Assembly: GCF_030704535.1 (NCBI RefSeq) | Contig: NC_081818.1 | Location: 28,249,001 to 28,313,000 of the forward strand | Direction of reading: 5' to 3' | Source of the DNA: Vitis vinifera | Taxonomy: Eukaryota; Streptophyta; Magnoliopsida; Vitales; Vitaceae | Length of the DNA: 64,000 bases | Part shown: piece by piece, positions 1-12,192 of the stretch | Numbering within the stretch: position 1 is the stretch's first letter | Layout of the letters: every line of letters starts with the position of its first letter | Program-made: the position numbers and the translations under genes | The notes under the pieces: model-generated | Told to the model about the DNA's origin: nothing | Seen by the model: only the letters and a program-made list of their open reading frames with translations | Database searches by the model: none

Positions 1-1690
1 TTGACAATGGTTGCAATTTGTCAACTTCTTTGGAAAAGACAACTAAACCTATTGTTAAACAGATTTTGATGGTTTCTTCTATTTCAACAAGGGTCCAAGT
101 TACTGGAAACTCTCACAATATGGTAACTAGGTCAAAAAATGGGATTTTTAGGGCAAAGGTTTATGCTACAACCTAGCTCAGTCATTGATGCTTTGCAACA
201 AGAACTATGGAAAGCAGCTATGGCAGATGAATTCTCAACACTTATGAGAAAAAAAAAAACATGGTCCTTGGCGTCTCTACCAAATGGAAGAAAAGCAATT
301 GGATGCAAGTGAGTATTCAAGGTCAAAGAAAATTCTTATGGGACAATTAACAAGTATAAAGCCAAGTTAATAGCTAAAGGCTTTTTCATCAAGTAGCCAA
401 CTTCGACTTCAATGGAACTTAACAGCCCCCTTTGAAAATGGACATATAAAGTGAAAACTTGATACATAGGATCTTGTCATGCCACCATGAAAGTTTACAA
501 TTGGCTGTAAATGGACATATAAAGTGAAAACTTGATCAGATAGATGTATTCGAAAGATATAAATCCATATTAGTGGCCAAAGGATTTCAACAAGAATATG
601 GAGTAAATTATGATGAAACTTTTGCTTCAATTGCCAATATGACATCAATTCATTATTTTATTGTTGTTATGGCCTCAATGTAGGAACATAGTCAATTAAG
701 GCCTGGGGGGGGGGGGGGGGGGGCGCTTGAAAATGTTTAAAAAAAAAAAAAACACCTCCACTTCTTACAAAATGGGGATTTAAACCCAATATAGCTTTTA
801 CCTCCTTGAATAATGTCAAGACTAGACCATTAGGCTAAGGTCCACAATTACTTTTAATTGGAAAATTTTGTATATGTATTAAAGGTTGTCCTCCTTGAAG
901 TACAATGTGGTTTCATCACTATCTCAATGAAAGGATGACATTTTCCTCAAATGGATGTTAAGAATATCTTTTTAAATAGTGATTTGAAAGAAGAAGTCAA
1001 CATGCAACCTTCTCATGGGCTAAAACATCACTTGAATCACATAGGCTCCTCCATACCTTGTATAACCTTAGCAAACACCTTATGTTTACTTTGAGAAGTT
1101 TAGTTAACCAGTTCTTGGATTAATTGAATTCATGCAATGTCCATATTTTTCAACTATTTTTATTCACTCTAGTCAAGGTATTGTGTTGTTGCTTTTTTTA
1201 TATGTAAACTAGTAGTAATAGTATAGTTTACCACACAAATCTTTTAAGTTGAAAGATCTTTGACAATTGTTTTACTTTATTTGCATTAAGGTAGACACAT
1301 CTCCTAAGGGATATATTCAGTCTCAAATTAAATATGCATTAGTTCTCATTTCTCATACGACGTTGACAAATAATTAAGTCATTGATACCGCAGTTGAGTT
1401 GAATTTAAAGATTTGTATCAATGATGGAACACTTTCTTCCCGATTAATCCTATTTATTATGAGCAACTTGTTGCAATTATTAGAAGTCTCATTTAGTTGA
1501 CAATAACTAAACCTAATACCAATCATGTTGTTTAGATAGTCAATTTATATCTACACCCCAATTTGTCCACCATGTTGCAATTCTATAAATTATTCAATAC
1601 ATACATGACACCTTATATAGGTTTATTATTTTCATTTAGTTCCAAACTTGAACTTCGCACCTATTCTAATAGTGATTGATGGGTAGGATG
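1..1690 (+). mobile_element. Ty1/copia retrotransposon relic (pol, RT to RNase H)
   Basis: Decayed Ty1/copia fossil. Short stretches on the + strand still resemble copia reverse transcriptase: a TRSKNGI-like start near 120, a KYKAKLIAKGF-like stretch near 355, a QMDVKNIFLNSDL-like stretch near 950. Near 1290-1690 there are traces of the RT end and RNase H (DTSPKGY-like, then a THYAAVL-type region). The element is broken in many places and is old. No LTR is visible; the left part lies outside the window. A possible SINE sits inside it at about 690-850. Confidence 0.8.
689..851 (-). mobile_element. Possible tRNA-derived SINE inside the copia relic
   Basis: Read on the minus strand, this block has a Pol III A-box-like sequence (TAGCCTAATGG, complement of 827-837). 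A B-box-like sequence follows (GGTTTAAATCC, complement of 776-786), 40 bases apart, which is a normal spacing for a tRNA-derived head. A T-run and then a run of 19 C (G at 705-723 on +) follow. CAATTA occurs on both sides (about 693 and 844) and may be a short target duplication. The flanks belong to the copia relic. The boxes are degenerate, so chance similarity remains possible. Confidence 0.4.
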
Positions 1691-4100
1691 ACCTTAGAAA
1701 TCCTCACCCACCATCGAGGTTTGCATCTCCTTAGGTGATTCCTTAGGTGACACCTTGTAAAGCCCAAGACACTTAGTTTTGTGATAGTATTCATCTTAAT
1801 TTCCTTAGGTTATGTTAGGTTCTAGAAATACGAGGGAAAGTGTAATGAAAATAAAATATAAAATAAAAATAAAAATAAAGAAAAAGTAAATAAAAATAAA
1901 AAATAAATTTTAAGTCATTAAATCAATTTTGTATCGTGCTTTAAACTTATTTTTAATTATTTTAATTTTTCAATATTAAAATATATATATAAATTTTTAA
2001 CTAATTTTAATTATATATATATATATATATTTTACCATTTTGTATAACGCAGCCAAACATAAAATAAAAAAAAATTATTTTTCTTTGTAATGTTTTTTCT
2101 TTCCTTAATAAGCACTTCCATGGCCTGAACCGCCTCGTTCCCATCGTGGTCACCAAAACATGGGCCCTCCCAAACAGATTTAGTAGGGTTTACCCTTCTC
2201 TCTGCGGCCCATTGAGAGATGGTGTTACAAGCTTTCTTGCCGCAAATCAACACCATTTCACATTCTAAGAAGACGGCCTATTTCATAATGATTTTGAGAA
2301 AGTTTGGGAAAGTTAAAAAGCGATTTTCCTACCTTGTCAGAAATTAGGCTTACAGCCCAATTGGTCTCAATGGGTCACCAAGCATGCGGGGCAGTACTCC
2401 GAGCTTTGGAACTATCAAGGGTGGCTCAGGGATGGGCCTGATCATGTTGACCTTCCTGCTCCTCAAAGTAAGCCAGCTCATTTGAACCCCTCATCAAGTG
2501 GGGAACAACCCATATGATATGGGATTAAACCATTTGATTGACCATGAATTCTCATTTCTTTCTTCCCTTTTCTTGGTTTTTCCCATCATGTGTTGACAGT
2601 CTTGCTCCCAAGTTATGCAACTGCTTTGGTTTCAGGCAGACTGTAGCATACGATATAATCTTTTTGTCAACAAGCAGTTGCCTATGCAGGCCTCTTATCA
2701 AGCATGATGGAGCACCTTCTTGTCCCTGCTCACTGACCATCTGTGAGAGAAGTAGAACACACCATAATTTTAGCAGTCTTGAGTGTTGGGCTTTTGTAAG
2801 CATTGGTCAGCTGGTGGTACATCCAAAGCTGGGCCAGCACAGGATCAGGGCTTCTCCTAACTTAGTCATTTTTGGTACTTGGTACTTGGTAGTCATGGAC
2901 GCATCTAATTCAAACTGGTGTTATGATTCTGACCATTCATTTTCATGCCAAATTATTGACAGGTGTTAAGAAATTGATTGTAAAATCATCTAATGGAAAG
3001 TTTCATTCATTTATGTCTATTGCATCAAGTGGCACCCATCAAAAGTTTTGGATTCTGTTTGTGTTGGCTGGCAACAATTTGTAGAGGATGGATACAAATG
3101 GCTGAAAGTGATTGGAGATGGGTCAATCCTAAAAGGAGCCTAATTAGGCTGTAACCACCTGGATTCATATTTTCAATTAAATTTGGACTCTCACCTTATG
3201 CTAAGACAAAATCAGGCAATAGAGATTTGACAGTGAAAAAATTCCTCATAATTCTTCAAAATATTTATTTGAAGAATATTTTTAATATATTTAGCATGAA
3301 CATATTCCTTTTAATCACAATTAAGCAAATTTCATTAGAATAATGATCTATGAGGTACACAAAAAACAGTTTTTTGTTTTTAAAAACAGAAAATTGTTTT
3401 TAAAATTTTTTAATATTGTTTACTTATTGTTCTCTAAAAGTAATTTTTAAAATAAAGAACAAATAAAAATTATTTTCATCAATTTTTTAAAATAAGAGAA
3501 AAACATGAACTCATATGAACATGCCTTCTAAAATTTATTTTTTTAAATTGTTTTTAAGTTAAAAATTAAAAATTAATTTTTAAAAATAAAATTTTAAAAA
3601 TATGGTCAAATAATCCCTAAAAAGTGCTATTTTTTTTAAAATATATAATTAAAATATTTATATATTTATTTACATAAAAGATTGAAAATGAGCTTTAATT
3701 TGTTTGAATTATTAAATATTTTGAAGGGAAAAATTTATATATTTTTTGGTGCGGAAATTTAGGTATATGTACAGAGGATGGCCCCCTATATTTTTGGTGT
3801 CTCCAAGTTGGACTGAAATCTCTGACCTCTCTCTCAGCTGTAGGGGTAATAATTCGACAGAAACAAGACCCTCATGCAAAGCTCTTTTGATTTTCTCTCC
3901 TTTATTCTCTTCATCTTTCTTTCTCATTGAGTTTTCAACCCACCATTTCACATGCTGCTGTTGCTGGATTTTTGTATTTCAACCTGCTTTCGTTTCTCCC
4001 CAATTTCCCTTTTTCTTCTTCCAACTATTTCGCTCTTCAATTTCCCATCTCTCATGCCACTTGCACTTCCTTAAACCTTTTTTGGGCACTGTAGCGCTCA
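1691..4100. other. Intergenic, AT-rich; no gene recognised
   Basis: A (TA)n microsatellite lies at about 2012-2031. An AT-rich block at about 3340-3625 resembles the poly(A/T) 'TTTTAAAAACAG' repeats seen elsewhere in this window and ends in a TCAAATAATCCCTAA-type terminus near 3620. The less AT-rich stretch 2040-3130 has short open frames on both strands but no domain or splice structure I recognise. The region just before 4295 is the likely promoter and leader of the next gene; no clear TATA box was found. Confidence 0.5.
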
Positions 4101-4294
4101 ATCTCATCTGGGTGTTTCTCATTTCCTCTGTTTATGTTCTCTAGCTCTAGGGTTTTGATTTGTCTTTCTGGGTTGGTTTTGGATTCTATCTGGTTTCTTT
4201 CTCATTTTTCTTTGTTGGGTGCTTTCAGATCTCAATTTTTGGAGTCGGGGTTTTTGTTTTTGGCGCGGAATTCTGTGCTTTCGATTCAAACGCA

Positions 4295-4846
4295 ATGTCA
4301 CAAGGCTATGCAATAGAGCTTTACTTCGACCCAGCGCTGGAAAACCAAGTGTTGAAGGCTTGGAACGTGCTGGCTCGCCGCCAAATCAGTACCCAACTCA
4401 TTGAGATTGAATCACGCCCTCATATCACCCTATTCTCCAGCCCCCTTATCGAGCCCGCAAGGCTCGAAAACATCATCAAATCTTTCGCCGGAAAGCAAGA
4501 GCCTTTGCCCTTATCCTTCTCCTCAATTGGAAGCCTTCCCAATGACAAGAACGTCCTCTTCCTTGCCCCTACTCCGACCTTATCACTCCTTCAATTCCAT
4601 TCCCAATTGTGCGATGCTTTGAAGAAAGAGGGCATCGAAATTGGGGAGGAGTATCGCCCTGACTCGTGGATTCCTCATTGCCCAGTTGCTCAGGAAGTCC
4701 CCAAGATTCGAATGGGGGAGGCGTTCAGTGTATTGCGGGATTTGAAGTTGCCGGTTACTGGGTATGCAATGGACATCGGGTTGGTGGAGTTTTCGCCGGT
4801 TCGAGAACTCTTCTCCTTTGTGCTCAGTAACACACTAGAAGCGTGA
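4295..4846 (+). CDS. 2H phosphoesterase superfamily protein (cyclic phosphodiesterase / RNA ligase-like)
   Basis: Single-exon gene, 183 aa. Plant proteins of this 2H superfamily group are annotated 'RNA ligase/cyclic nucleotide phosphodiesterase family'. Members act on 2'-5' or 2',3'-cyclic phosphate bonds, but the substrate of this group is not established. Visible are two H-x-hydroxyl-like motifs: HITLF near residues 47-51 and HCPVA near residues 128-132. The second has P rather than T/S at the third position. The chosen ATG gives MSQGYAIELYFDPALE, the start I recall for plant homologues. The frame is open upstream to an ATG at 4160, which would add 45 mostly hydrophobic residues (F, V, G rich); I consider that leader sequence. 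Length fits the family (about 180-190 aa). Cytosolic or nuclear location is inferred from the lack of a targeting peptide on the short form. Confidence 0.85.
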   Translation: MSQGYAIELYFDPALENQVLKAWNVLARRQISTQLIEIESRPHITLFSSPLIEPARLENIIKSFAGKQEPLPLSFSSIGSLPNDKNVLFLAPTPTLSLLQFHSQLCDALKKEGIEIGEEYRPDSWIPHCPVAQEVPKIRMGEAFSVLRDLKLPVTGYAMDIGLVEFSPVRELFSFVLSNTLEA

Positions 4847-7800
4847 GGTTTTAGAGCAATTCAGTCATTTATCACCTCAATTTGGTATTATCTTTTGAAT
4901 GTGTTCACATTGGTGTTGTAGAAACTCAATATAGATCAATATTAATGGTACTGTTTTAGAGGATGACAAATTAACAAATCTGGGTTTCTGTTTCTTAAGA
5001 TGATTTGTGCTTTGAGAATTTACTTTGTTTTATGTTGAGAATGTTAATGAAATTTATGCCATTGCATACTAATTTGGTTCTATGATGCATTGGAGGAATT
5101 TTTTGATAAGGTGTTAGCCTGCCGTTCTGTTTATTCACATGTATGATCTTAATTGAAAACACTACACACTTGCTGTCAAAAGCATGCATGAAAGGATGAA
5201 ACTTAACTGTATGTATTGTTGTAATGAATGCTTCGGAGTTGTTTTTTCAGCAATTTGAATGTTGACAAATTTTGCTTATATATCAAGAATTGTTAATTTT
5301 TCTGGATGTTATTGATTGACACTGCATCCTCCATGTGTCAGGGTTATCCTTACTGTTGTGTGAGGAATAACCTCTTATGTACAGATGTCTTTGTGTCTCA
5401 AAACTTCTCAAACACTTCTCTCCGTCAACCACCCTGATCTATTCTTATGGTAAAATTCTCCATGGTCTCTTCTCTGTTGTGTATCATCAACCCAAGACAA
5501 CAGATTGTTTGCTTTGGGGTGATTTTTGTTGGTCAGTCTTGTAACTCCTCTATCTATGTATTTTTTGACCAATTTGTGTTGCATATTTGTTACTTTAGCC
5601 AACTTATTTTAATACTTTGAGTTCTGAGGCATAGACCATTTTTCTGCTTTTGCAACCTACTACACTTTCTTTCACCAAGGATAGGAAGTTAAATATTTAC
5701 CCAGGTGCCCCAAAAACCACCAACCATTATTTTTGAGTTATGCCTTTATAGAATTTTTTTTTTCCTTTTTTTCTTAATTATCATCCATTCTGCCATATCC
5801 ACGTTTAGATAGGTGGAGAAGATTGTTACTACACAAGTTTAGTAGCTGTGGGTAAATGTTAAAACTCGTTAACCACTCCCATGATAAGTTGTCTTTCTTG
5901 TCTTTTTTCTTGGCTGGTGTTCATGATGGCCTAGATTATGGCTAGTATATGTTATCATTCTTTGAATCCTTCCTTATGATATGCATATTGAGCTTTAGCG
6001 CAGTGCAGTTGTGGTGGTCTCCCTTGCATCAAGAAGTATATACACTCCATGGGTAGTGATAAAGCGTTCTAATGTGGGGACTGAGGGATGGTTGGAGAAT
6101 TGTAATTATGTTTTGACCGATTGTTGACCTAGGCAATATTATTCATGGTGCTGTAAATTGACCATGAATTATTGACTGTGTCCTTTCCTTCATCTGTCCC
6201 CCTACCCCATGGTTGAATTTAGGTCCTGATGATATTTGTGAAGCATGCATAAACTAGCTTGAGTCTTGGTGTGTATTGTGTAATGGCGGCAAATGGCTTT
6301 TCTTATACTGGCTTTATCAACTGTAGAAAGTTCAACAGAATTAAAGTGTCCAAGCTACTTTGGCTGTCCTGTAAATCTTCCCAAGAATGATAATTAGTGT
6401 TTTTTTTTTTCAATTGGAGAAAGAAATTCTTTCACCTTATCTTTGTTGGTTTTAGCATGGATATAGGCTTTAAACGGGAGGGAGATTTTACAGAATTGTT
6501 TATTGGATTGTCTAACCTGTGGTATATAGGATGATATCTTTCTCAAGTTTGGTTTCATTGTAAACAGAAGCTTGGCTGAATATGAACCAGTGTTAGGAAT
6601 AGAATGGCCTAACTATCTTGCTTTTGCAACTTCACTAAACCTAGTTTCCTATATTTATTAGCCACAATTAAGCTTTTGGCTGGAAATACAGAGATCCCTC
6701 TTATCAGAAAAAAAAAAAAAAAGAAAGTTCCCTTTGCCCCCTGAAGAGAAGAAAATCCATCACTAACAACTTGAGAAGGAATAAATTAAATGCCATTGAA
6801 GGTCGAAATTAGTTTTTATTAGCTTGCAACCGTCAAACAAATGCAATTTTGTCCAAGTTTGGATCCCTTACACAACTTAAGGAGAATTTATGATTTTGTT
6901 TCTTATGCTTCTAATCTTTCACATTCCACAGTTGCTTGTAATATAGTTATGATCATTTGTGGTCTTTGAAATTAGGAAGCACAAGGGCCTTACATATTGA
7001 TGGCTGTTTGAAACATAAACAATTGTGGGTATGTCATAGTTGTATCTTCAATTCTCACATGCTTAACCCAGTTTATTAGTTGGTATCATAATATCTATGT
7101 TCCTTAGATTTTAGGACTCAATTGAGTTTGATTGAACTTCCATGGTTAATTAAATGGATTTTTGATGTTTGTTACCATGATCTTTATTTGTCATGCCTTG
7201 AATCATTCATACAAATATTTAGAGCTCCTAGTCATGGTATGTTTTCAGTTGCAATAGTATGTTTCATGGTCTCTGGTTTTGACAGGCTGGTTTTAGTGTG
7301 TATTATTAAGGTTTAACAGTAATCTAAACCTTGAGTCGTATGAACCTAGCCTTTTGTCAGTCTTGCATAAATGATCCCTCACTTGTACTTTTATAGTTAG
7401 GGGAAGATCCTAAAATTGAAAGCAAGCTGCTTAGCTTATGCGGACTTCTCTGATGACAATTCAAGCAAGAGCTTCTTTCAAATAGTCGGAACATTCCGAA
7501 AGCTTTCAAAGAAGTCCAAAGTTCTCCAGATTTCTCCAGAGTGGGTGAAAATCTCTGGAGTCATGTAGAGAAATATCAAGAAGTCTTTGTACAATGGAAC
7601 ATAGTTTTATAGCTTAATTGTATCTAGAATGTTCTAGAGGTCTCATGAACCCCCAAGGTTGTAGAATGTTCTTTAGGTGTCTATAATGGCCTTATATGGC
7701 TAGAGCACCGAGTGTTAAGAACTTAGAAGTGCTTTTATTCTTTCAAGCTCACTAAGTGTGTGCATAACATTGCTTAACATAGCTAGCTAAGTTCAAGACA

Positions 7801-9588
7801 AGGCTGACTTAGTACCTTAATGTCTTGAAGTTGTCTATGTACCAAATGGGTTGCTTGGGAGGAACCCTAAGTTTGTGACAGCATGCTCTAATTATGAAAT
7901 ATGAAGCTTCTATGTAATTTATCTTTTTTTTAGATATAGGCACTACCCTGCAATTTAGAGCATGCTTGTATTGAATTGATGTAACAAAAGAAAAGATTAA
8001 AAGGTCTCTCGATTTGGACAGTTTTGTGTTCATGTTCCATAGGAGGCCTTATCATATATGAAGCTTCTATGTAATGTAAATCTTTTTAGATATAGACACT
8101 ACACTTACAATTTATAGAGCATGCATGTGATGAATTGATGTATCAAAAGACAAGATTAAAAGAGTCTCTCAATATGGACACTCTTTAACACATTTTCAAG
8201 CGTCCATATGATGAGAGCCATAGAATAAGTTGCTTCTACCATCCCTTGTTGATGAATTACTGGAGGAATTTTGCAGAAATTTTGTTGAATTCTGAGTATG
8301 TTGGTGTTTATACCAGCTTGGATGCTTCTACTGATAATTTATTTCCTATTGCTTGCATTCAATCCTTGAATAATCAAATCTTGTAGGACAGGGACATCTA
8401 AATCTCCAAAAGTAGGTTGTCCTGCATGATTAAATTTTTGTTGTCTGTGGTAAGATTGGTGTATAGAAGGCAAGAATCTCTACTAAATTCATTTTTGCAG
8501 CCTGTTCTTGAATTTGTCCAGCTGAATGGAAGTTTTACTGCTTGTGGATTTTAGAAATGACTCGTCAATTTGCTGGTTTACATTAGATTAGCAAACTTGC
8601 TGTTTAAGTTTAAGTTCTGTTCACCTGTTCTTTTTCAGACTGGAGATCAAGAGATGAACATTAATTTGATAGAAAGTGTCATTGCCAGTGCAGTCTGTAT
8701 CTCTTAATTTGTAAGACATATGCTGTCACCCTCCCCATCTCTTTGTGTTCCTCCCTTGCCCTGTCATGCCATCTTCTTCTGCTAAACCATCCACACATTT
8801 CCAATGAGTTCCCCCAAGTGCAACCCTTCTATTCAAATCTGAAATTCTTTAACAATTTTCTCTCCGGGCCCCCTATTATTTCAAAATGCTCTGCTCCAGC
8901 AATCAGGGGAAATTAGAAGCACTGATTTTGTATGTGGAAAAGGAGGAACTTCTGATTCACAATCTAAGCAGGTAGTGACCCTTTTACTTATTGTGGTGTC
9001 AAGCTCTGGATCCTTTTTTGGCAATATCTTGGATCGATTGTGAGTGGTAGATTGTGGTAAAAAAATCAACACCCACCCCCACCCCCACCACCTCCACTTC
9101 AATTCTCTTTCTCCTTTTTCTTTTGATTTCCCTTTGGACATCATTGAAATTTATCACTTTCAAGACAAACTAAATTAAAGAATTTCAATCATGCAAACAT
9201 GAGGGGGCCAAATTTTTGGATCTCTTGTTATGCCTGAGCAAAATTTTAGATTATTTTGTTTTGATACATAAAAATTTTGGATTGATATACATGTCCTCTC
9301 TACTATCTTCAAACATGAAGATTTTCCTTAAAAGCAGTGTCGCAACAAAGGACCTACATTGTCTTACAAAGGCAAAAAGCATTCATACTGATAAGAGGAC
9401 AAAACGAAGCATCCCTTTCAAATATTTTATTGCTCCATTGGTTGCATTGCATGCTGATTTGGTTGAACCAACCATTAACTCAAAAAATGACCACATCTCT
9501 ATGTTATTACTTATTCGCACCTGTATTGTATATGCTATCTTATTCTTTAAAAAGAATCATACACATATCGCAGACCCTTCACCTAGAA
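4847..9588. other. Intergenic / 3' flanks; no gene recognised
   Basis: Only short frames without recognisable domains. The first few hundred bases are the likely 3' UTR of the 2H gene and the last few hundred the 3' flank of the minus-strand TBL gene. Notable parts are an A-run near 6706-6721, a direct duplication at 7899-8186 (listed separately), and a C-rich run on + at about 9072-9095 (G-rich on -). Around 7440-7760 there is unique-looking sequence of the sort found in old transposon ends, but I could not assign it. Confidence 0.45.
7899..8186. repeat. Imperfect direct duplication, period about 157 bp
   Basis: A block beginning ATGAAGCTTCTATGTAAT at 7901 recurs at 8058. The two copies stay alignable for about 130 bases (AGATATAG.CACTAC, AGAGCATGC, GAATTGATGTA.CAAAAGA, AAGATTAAAAG, GTCTCTC) with scattered substitutions and small indels. 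This is a local tandem duplication of intermediate age with no coding role visible. Confidence 0.75.
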
Positions 9589-12192
9589 TCAACCAGCCTC
9601 TCTTACAAGAACTGCCAACAAAATATCATTCCAGGCGTCGATCGGCCCGGGCAAGCACCAATGGACACAGTCATTGTAGCCCTTCATCCATTTGTTACCC
9701 CAGTGAGCTCCAGGGTGACCATCAGGTCTCATTAGCATGGCTGTAGTCACATCCAAAGCTCCAAACTTAACCACCCGAATGTCTCCTCCCCTTTTTGCTC
9801 TTTCCATTTCTTCTACTTGTATGTTCCCAAGTTGCCTCTCGAAACTTGCTAAGTCAACCTCTCCTTTACCCAGAGGACTAGTCCTTGAGCAGCCTCCTCC
9901 AGTGTTCCAAGAACCATTCTCAAAATGGGCTGGTGAGAATGTCCTCAACAATGTCACCATACCCTTGCACTTCTCACAACCATTGATGTACTCGAATGCT
10001 GCTCTAAAGGCCATTCTAAGAGCAAACCCGACACCAACTTCCTCGACACCTTCTTCATTGCAGTATACACATCCCATCACTTTGCCACCTTTGTGCAGGT
10101 ACATTGGTCGGAAGAACCAGTGTGCATTGGAGATGATAGCAAAGTCAATTTCCGGAACCTTTTGTGCCCAGCTGTTATCTATTTTGTCAAGATACAAATC
10201 ATAAACACCAGAGGCCGTCCCATTGCTCATCCTCTCCTCACCTTCAACCAGGAACTTGCTCCAGAGGATCATCAGGGTGAAATCATGTCTAGGAAAGTAC
10301 CATGTTCGAAACCGGTCTTCTGAGTCCTTGTATATATCCCTTGGAACTTCTTCCTGTAAGATTGATATATGGTTGGGTTACAATGGAATCAAAGACAACA
10401 ATGATCTTCACAAAATAGAGAAATCCTTTCATGCATTCATGGCTGAATCTCAAATGACTGAAGGTTCCATGTTATTTCTTGGGGATGTAGTCAAAATTAT
10501 GAAGGAAGAAAGTACACATGGTGCTTATTAGGTTTTGAAGCTGTACTTGAAACTTGGGGTCAAAGAATTGGAAGATTTATGGCAGATCAACAACTATCAA
10601 GGATCATGCAAATGAGAGTCAAAAGATGATTAAAGGGGTACAAAAGCAAAAGGGTTGATTCAAAAAGGCATTAGTAAGTGTTGTATGAGAATCATTAGGA
10701 AGGTAAAGTTAACTCAAAACTCCAAAATGAATCAATGATTTTGGGAGAAATGAGTGAAAAAGAAATTTAAATTGAAAAGTCTAATAATAAAAGAATTTTT
10801 ATGGCAATTGTGTGCCATATTTTTAGGTTGTATATAACATGAAAATGGCAATGATTTTTATTTTTTTTTTAAAGATTATTTTCACTTTTAAGAATAAAAA
10901 TATTAAAAATAATATGATAATTTCTAAGTCTAATCATCCTCAACAAAAGTTTCAAGGGCCAAGTCTTTTCCTCTCTATATTCCTTAAAGTAAGCTTAGGT
11001 CTAATCACCCTTCTTTTGAACTTTAAATAGACGCCTGGGTCTATGTATACATGTTATAAAAATAAAACTAAGTCACGGATTCATTTTCAATCAAAGATGT
11101 AAAAGGTAACAAAAAGAAGTCAAAAATCACTACTAAAATATACAAGATAATCAATGGAAGTAAAGCTTTTAATTTGCCAATTGGCATATGCCAAGTTAAC
11201 ATTTTGAACAAAAATAAAAATTTTCCATTTTTGTCAGTGGTGGAAAATTTTATAATGAAGAGAATTAAATGACAAGGATTTCCTAGGAAAAAGACATCTA
11301 GTATGAATCATCATGGCCTACACGATTTGAATCACCCATCCTTGGCAAAAATAGCAAACCAAGGAAGAAATGCCAAGCAAGAGTTTCTAGGCATCTCCAT
11401 GGTTTCCCATCTGCTTGAATGCCAAGCAATCCAAGTGCGAGGAAAGAATATCCAGACTTAAATACCATTGACTTTTCACCTAATATTTACTATCAAAAAA
11501 AAAAAAAAGTTTCCCTTTTTCATCTTTTTCTTTTTTTTTTCCTTTTTTTTTTTTTTTTTTTTGGTATGGTGGAAGAGAAATATGATTGATAGAATGTTTA
11601 TGGAACTGACCTGAGACAAGAGACAAAGGAGGGATTCCATGTGGTTGCGAGAGACGGAGTCACCAACGAAAGCGAGTTTCTTGCCTTGAAAGAGTCTGAA
11701 AAAGGTGGCGGGATCAAACCTGGGAAGGTGGCAGCCTTGTGGTTTCCATCTCCAGTTCACAAAGTCGGTGTCCTTCCGCCCGTGTTTGAAACAGTTCTTG
11801 GAGTCTGGTATGGTGGTGCAGCTCCAATTGGTGTAGGGAGAGCCTTTCTCGTCCGGAACCCAATGACCCTTGAACAAGTCACACCTCTCATCACCTACAA
11901 TTCATACACAAACTTGCATAAACAACGACAACAATCATCTAAACCACAGTGATAGAAGAAGAAGGTATATATGCATCTTACTTTGATGGGGTTTGATGAG
12001 GGGAGTGGTGTGATCATCGTCCTGATGAAGTTGTTTGGGAATTGTGGGGGCAAGGGGGAGAGGAGAGAAGAGGATGAAGATGCTGAAAATGAAGGTGACA
12101 CTGGTACAACCAAACAACAAGGGAGTGAATCTTCCCATGTTGGTGATGAGGCATCTCTCCCTATCTTCACAGAGGGAGGCTGATGACTTCAT
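9589..12192 (-). CDS. TRICHOME BIREFRINGENCE-LIKE protein (TBL19-like), putative polysaccharide O-acetyltransferase
   Basis: Three exons on the minus strand: 12192-11982, 11894-11611 and 10353-9589. Introns are 87 and 1257 bp, GT-AG, phases 1 and 0. They give 419 aa, normal for the family. TBL proteins are type II Golgi membrane proteins that acetylate wall polysaccharides such as xylan, mannan, xyloglucan or pectin. A membrane anchor lies at about residues 22-45 (LLFGCTSVTFIFSIFILF), followed by a variable stretch. The TBL domain has conserved Cys from about 75. The GDS esterase motif is at 148-150 (FVGDSVSRNH) and the DxxH motif at 393-396 (DCVHWCLPGPID), so both catalytic motifs are present. 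The sequence looks closest to the TBL19-26 group, from memory. The exact acceptor polysaccharide cannot be read from sequence. Its neighbour SUO is on the same strand but is a separate gene. Confidence 0.9.

Noticed and set aside
3746-4144. Plus-strand open frame of 132 codons before the 2H gene
   Set aside because: Very rich in F, S, C and L from a CT-rich leader; no domain; most likely promoter and 5' leader.
7440-7760. Sequence reminiscent of an LTR or transposon end
   Set aside because: No TG...CA borders, primer site, partner repeat or coding remnant could be found.
9072-9095. G-rich run on the minus strand as a G-quadruplex
   Set aside because: Only three long G runs are present; a stable structure is doubtful.
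9216-9746. Plus-strand open frame of 176 codons
   Set aside because: Its 3' half is antisense to the last TBL exon and the rest lies in its 3' flank; no domain.
9737-10204. Plus-strand open frame of 155 codons
   Set aside because: Entirely antisense to the TBL exon; a shadow of its codon usage.
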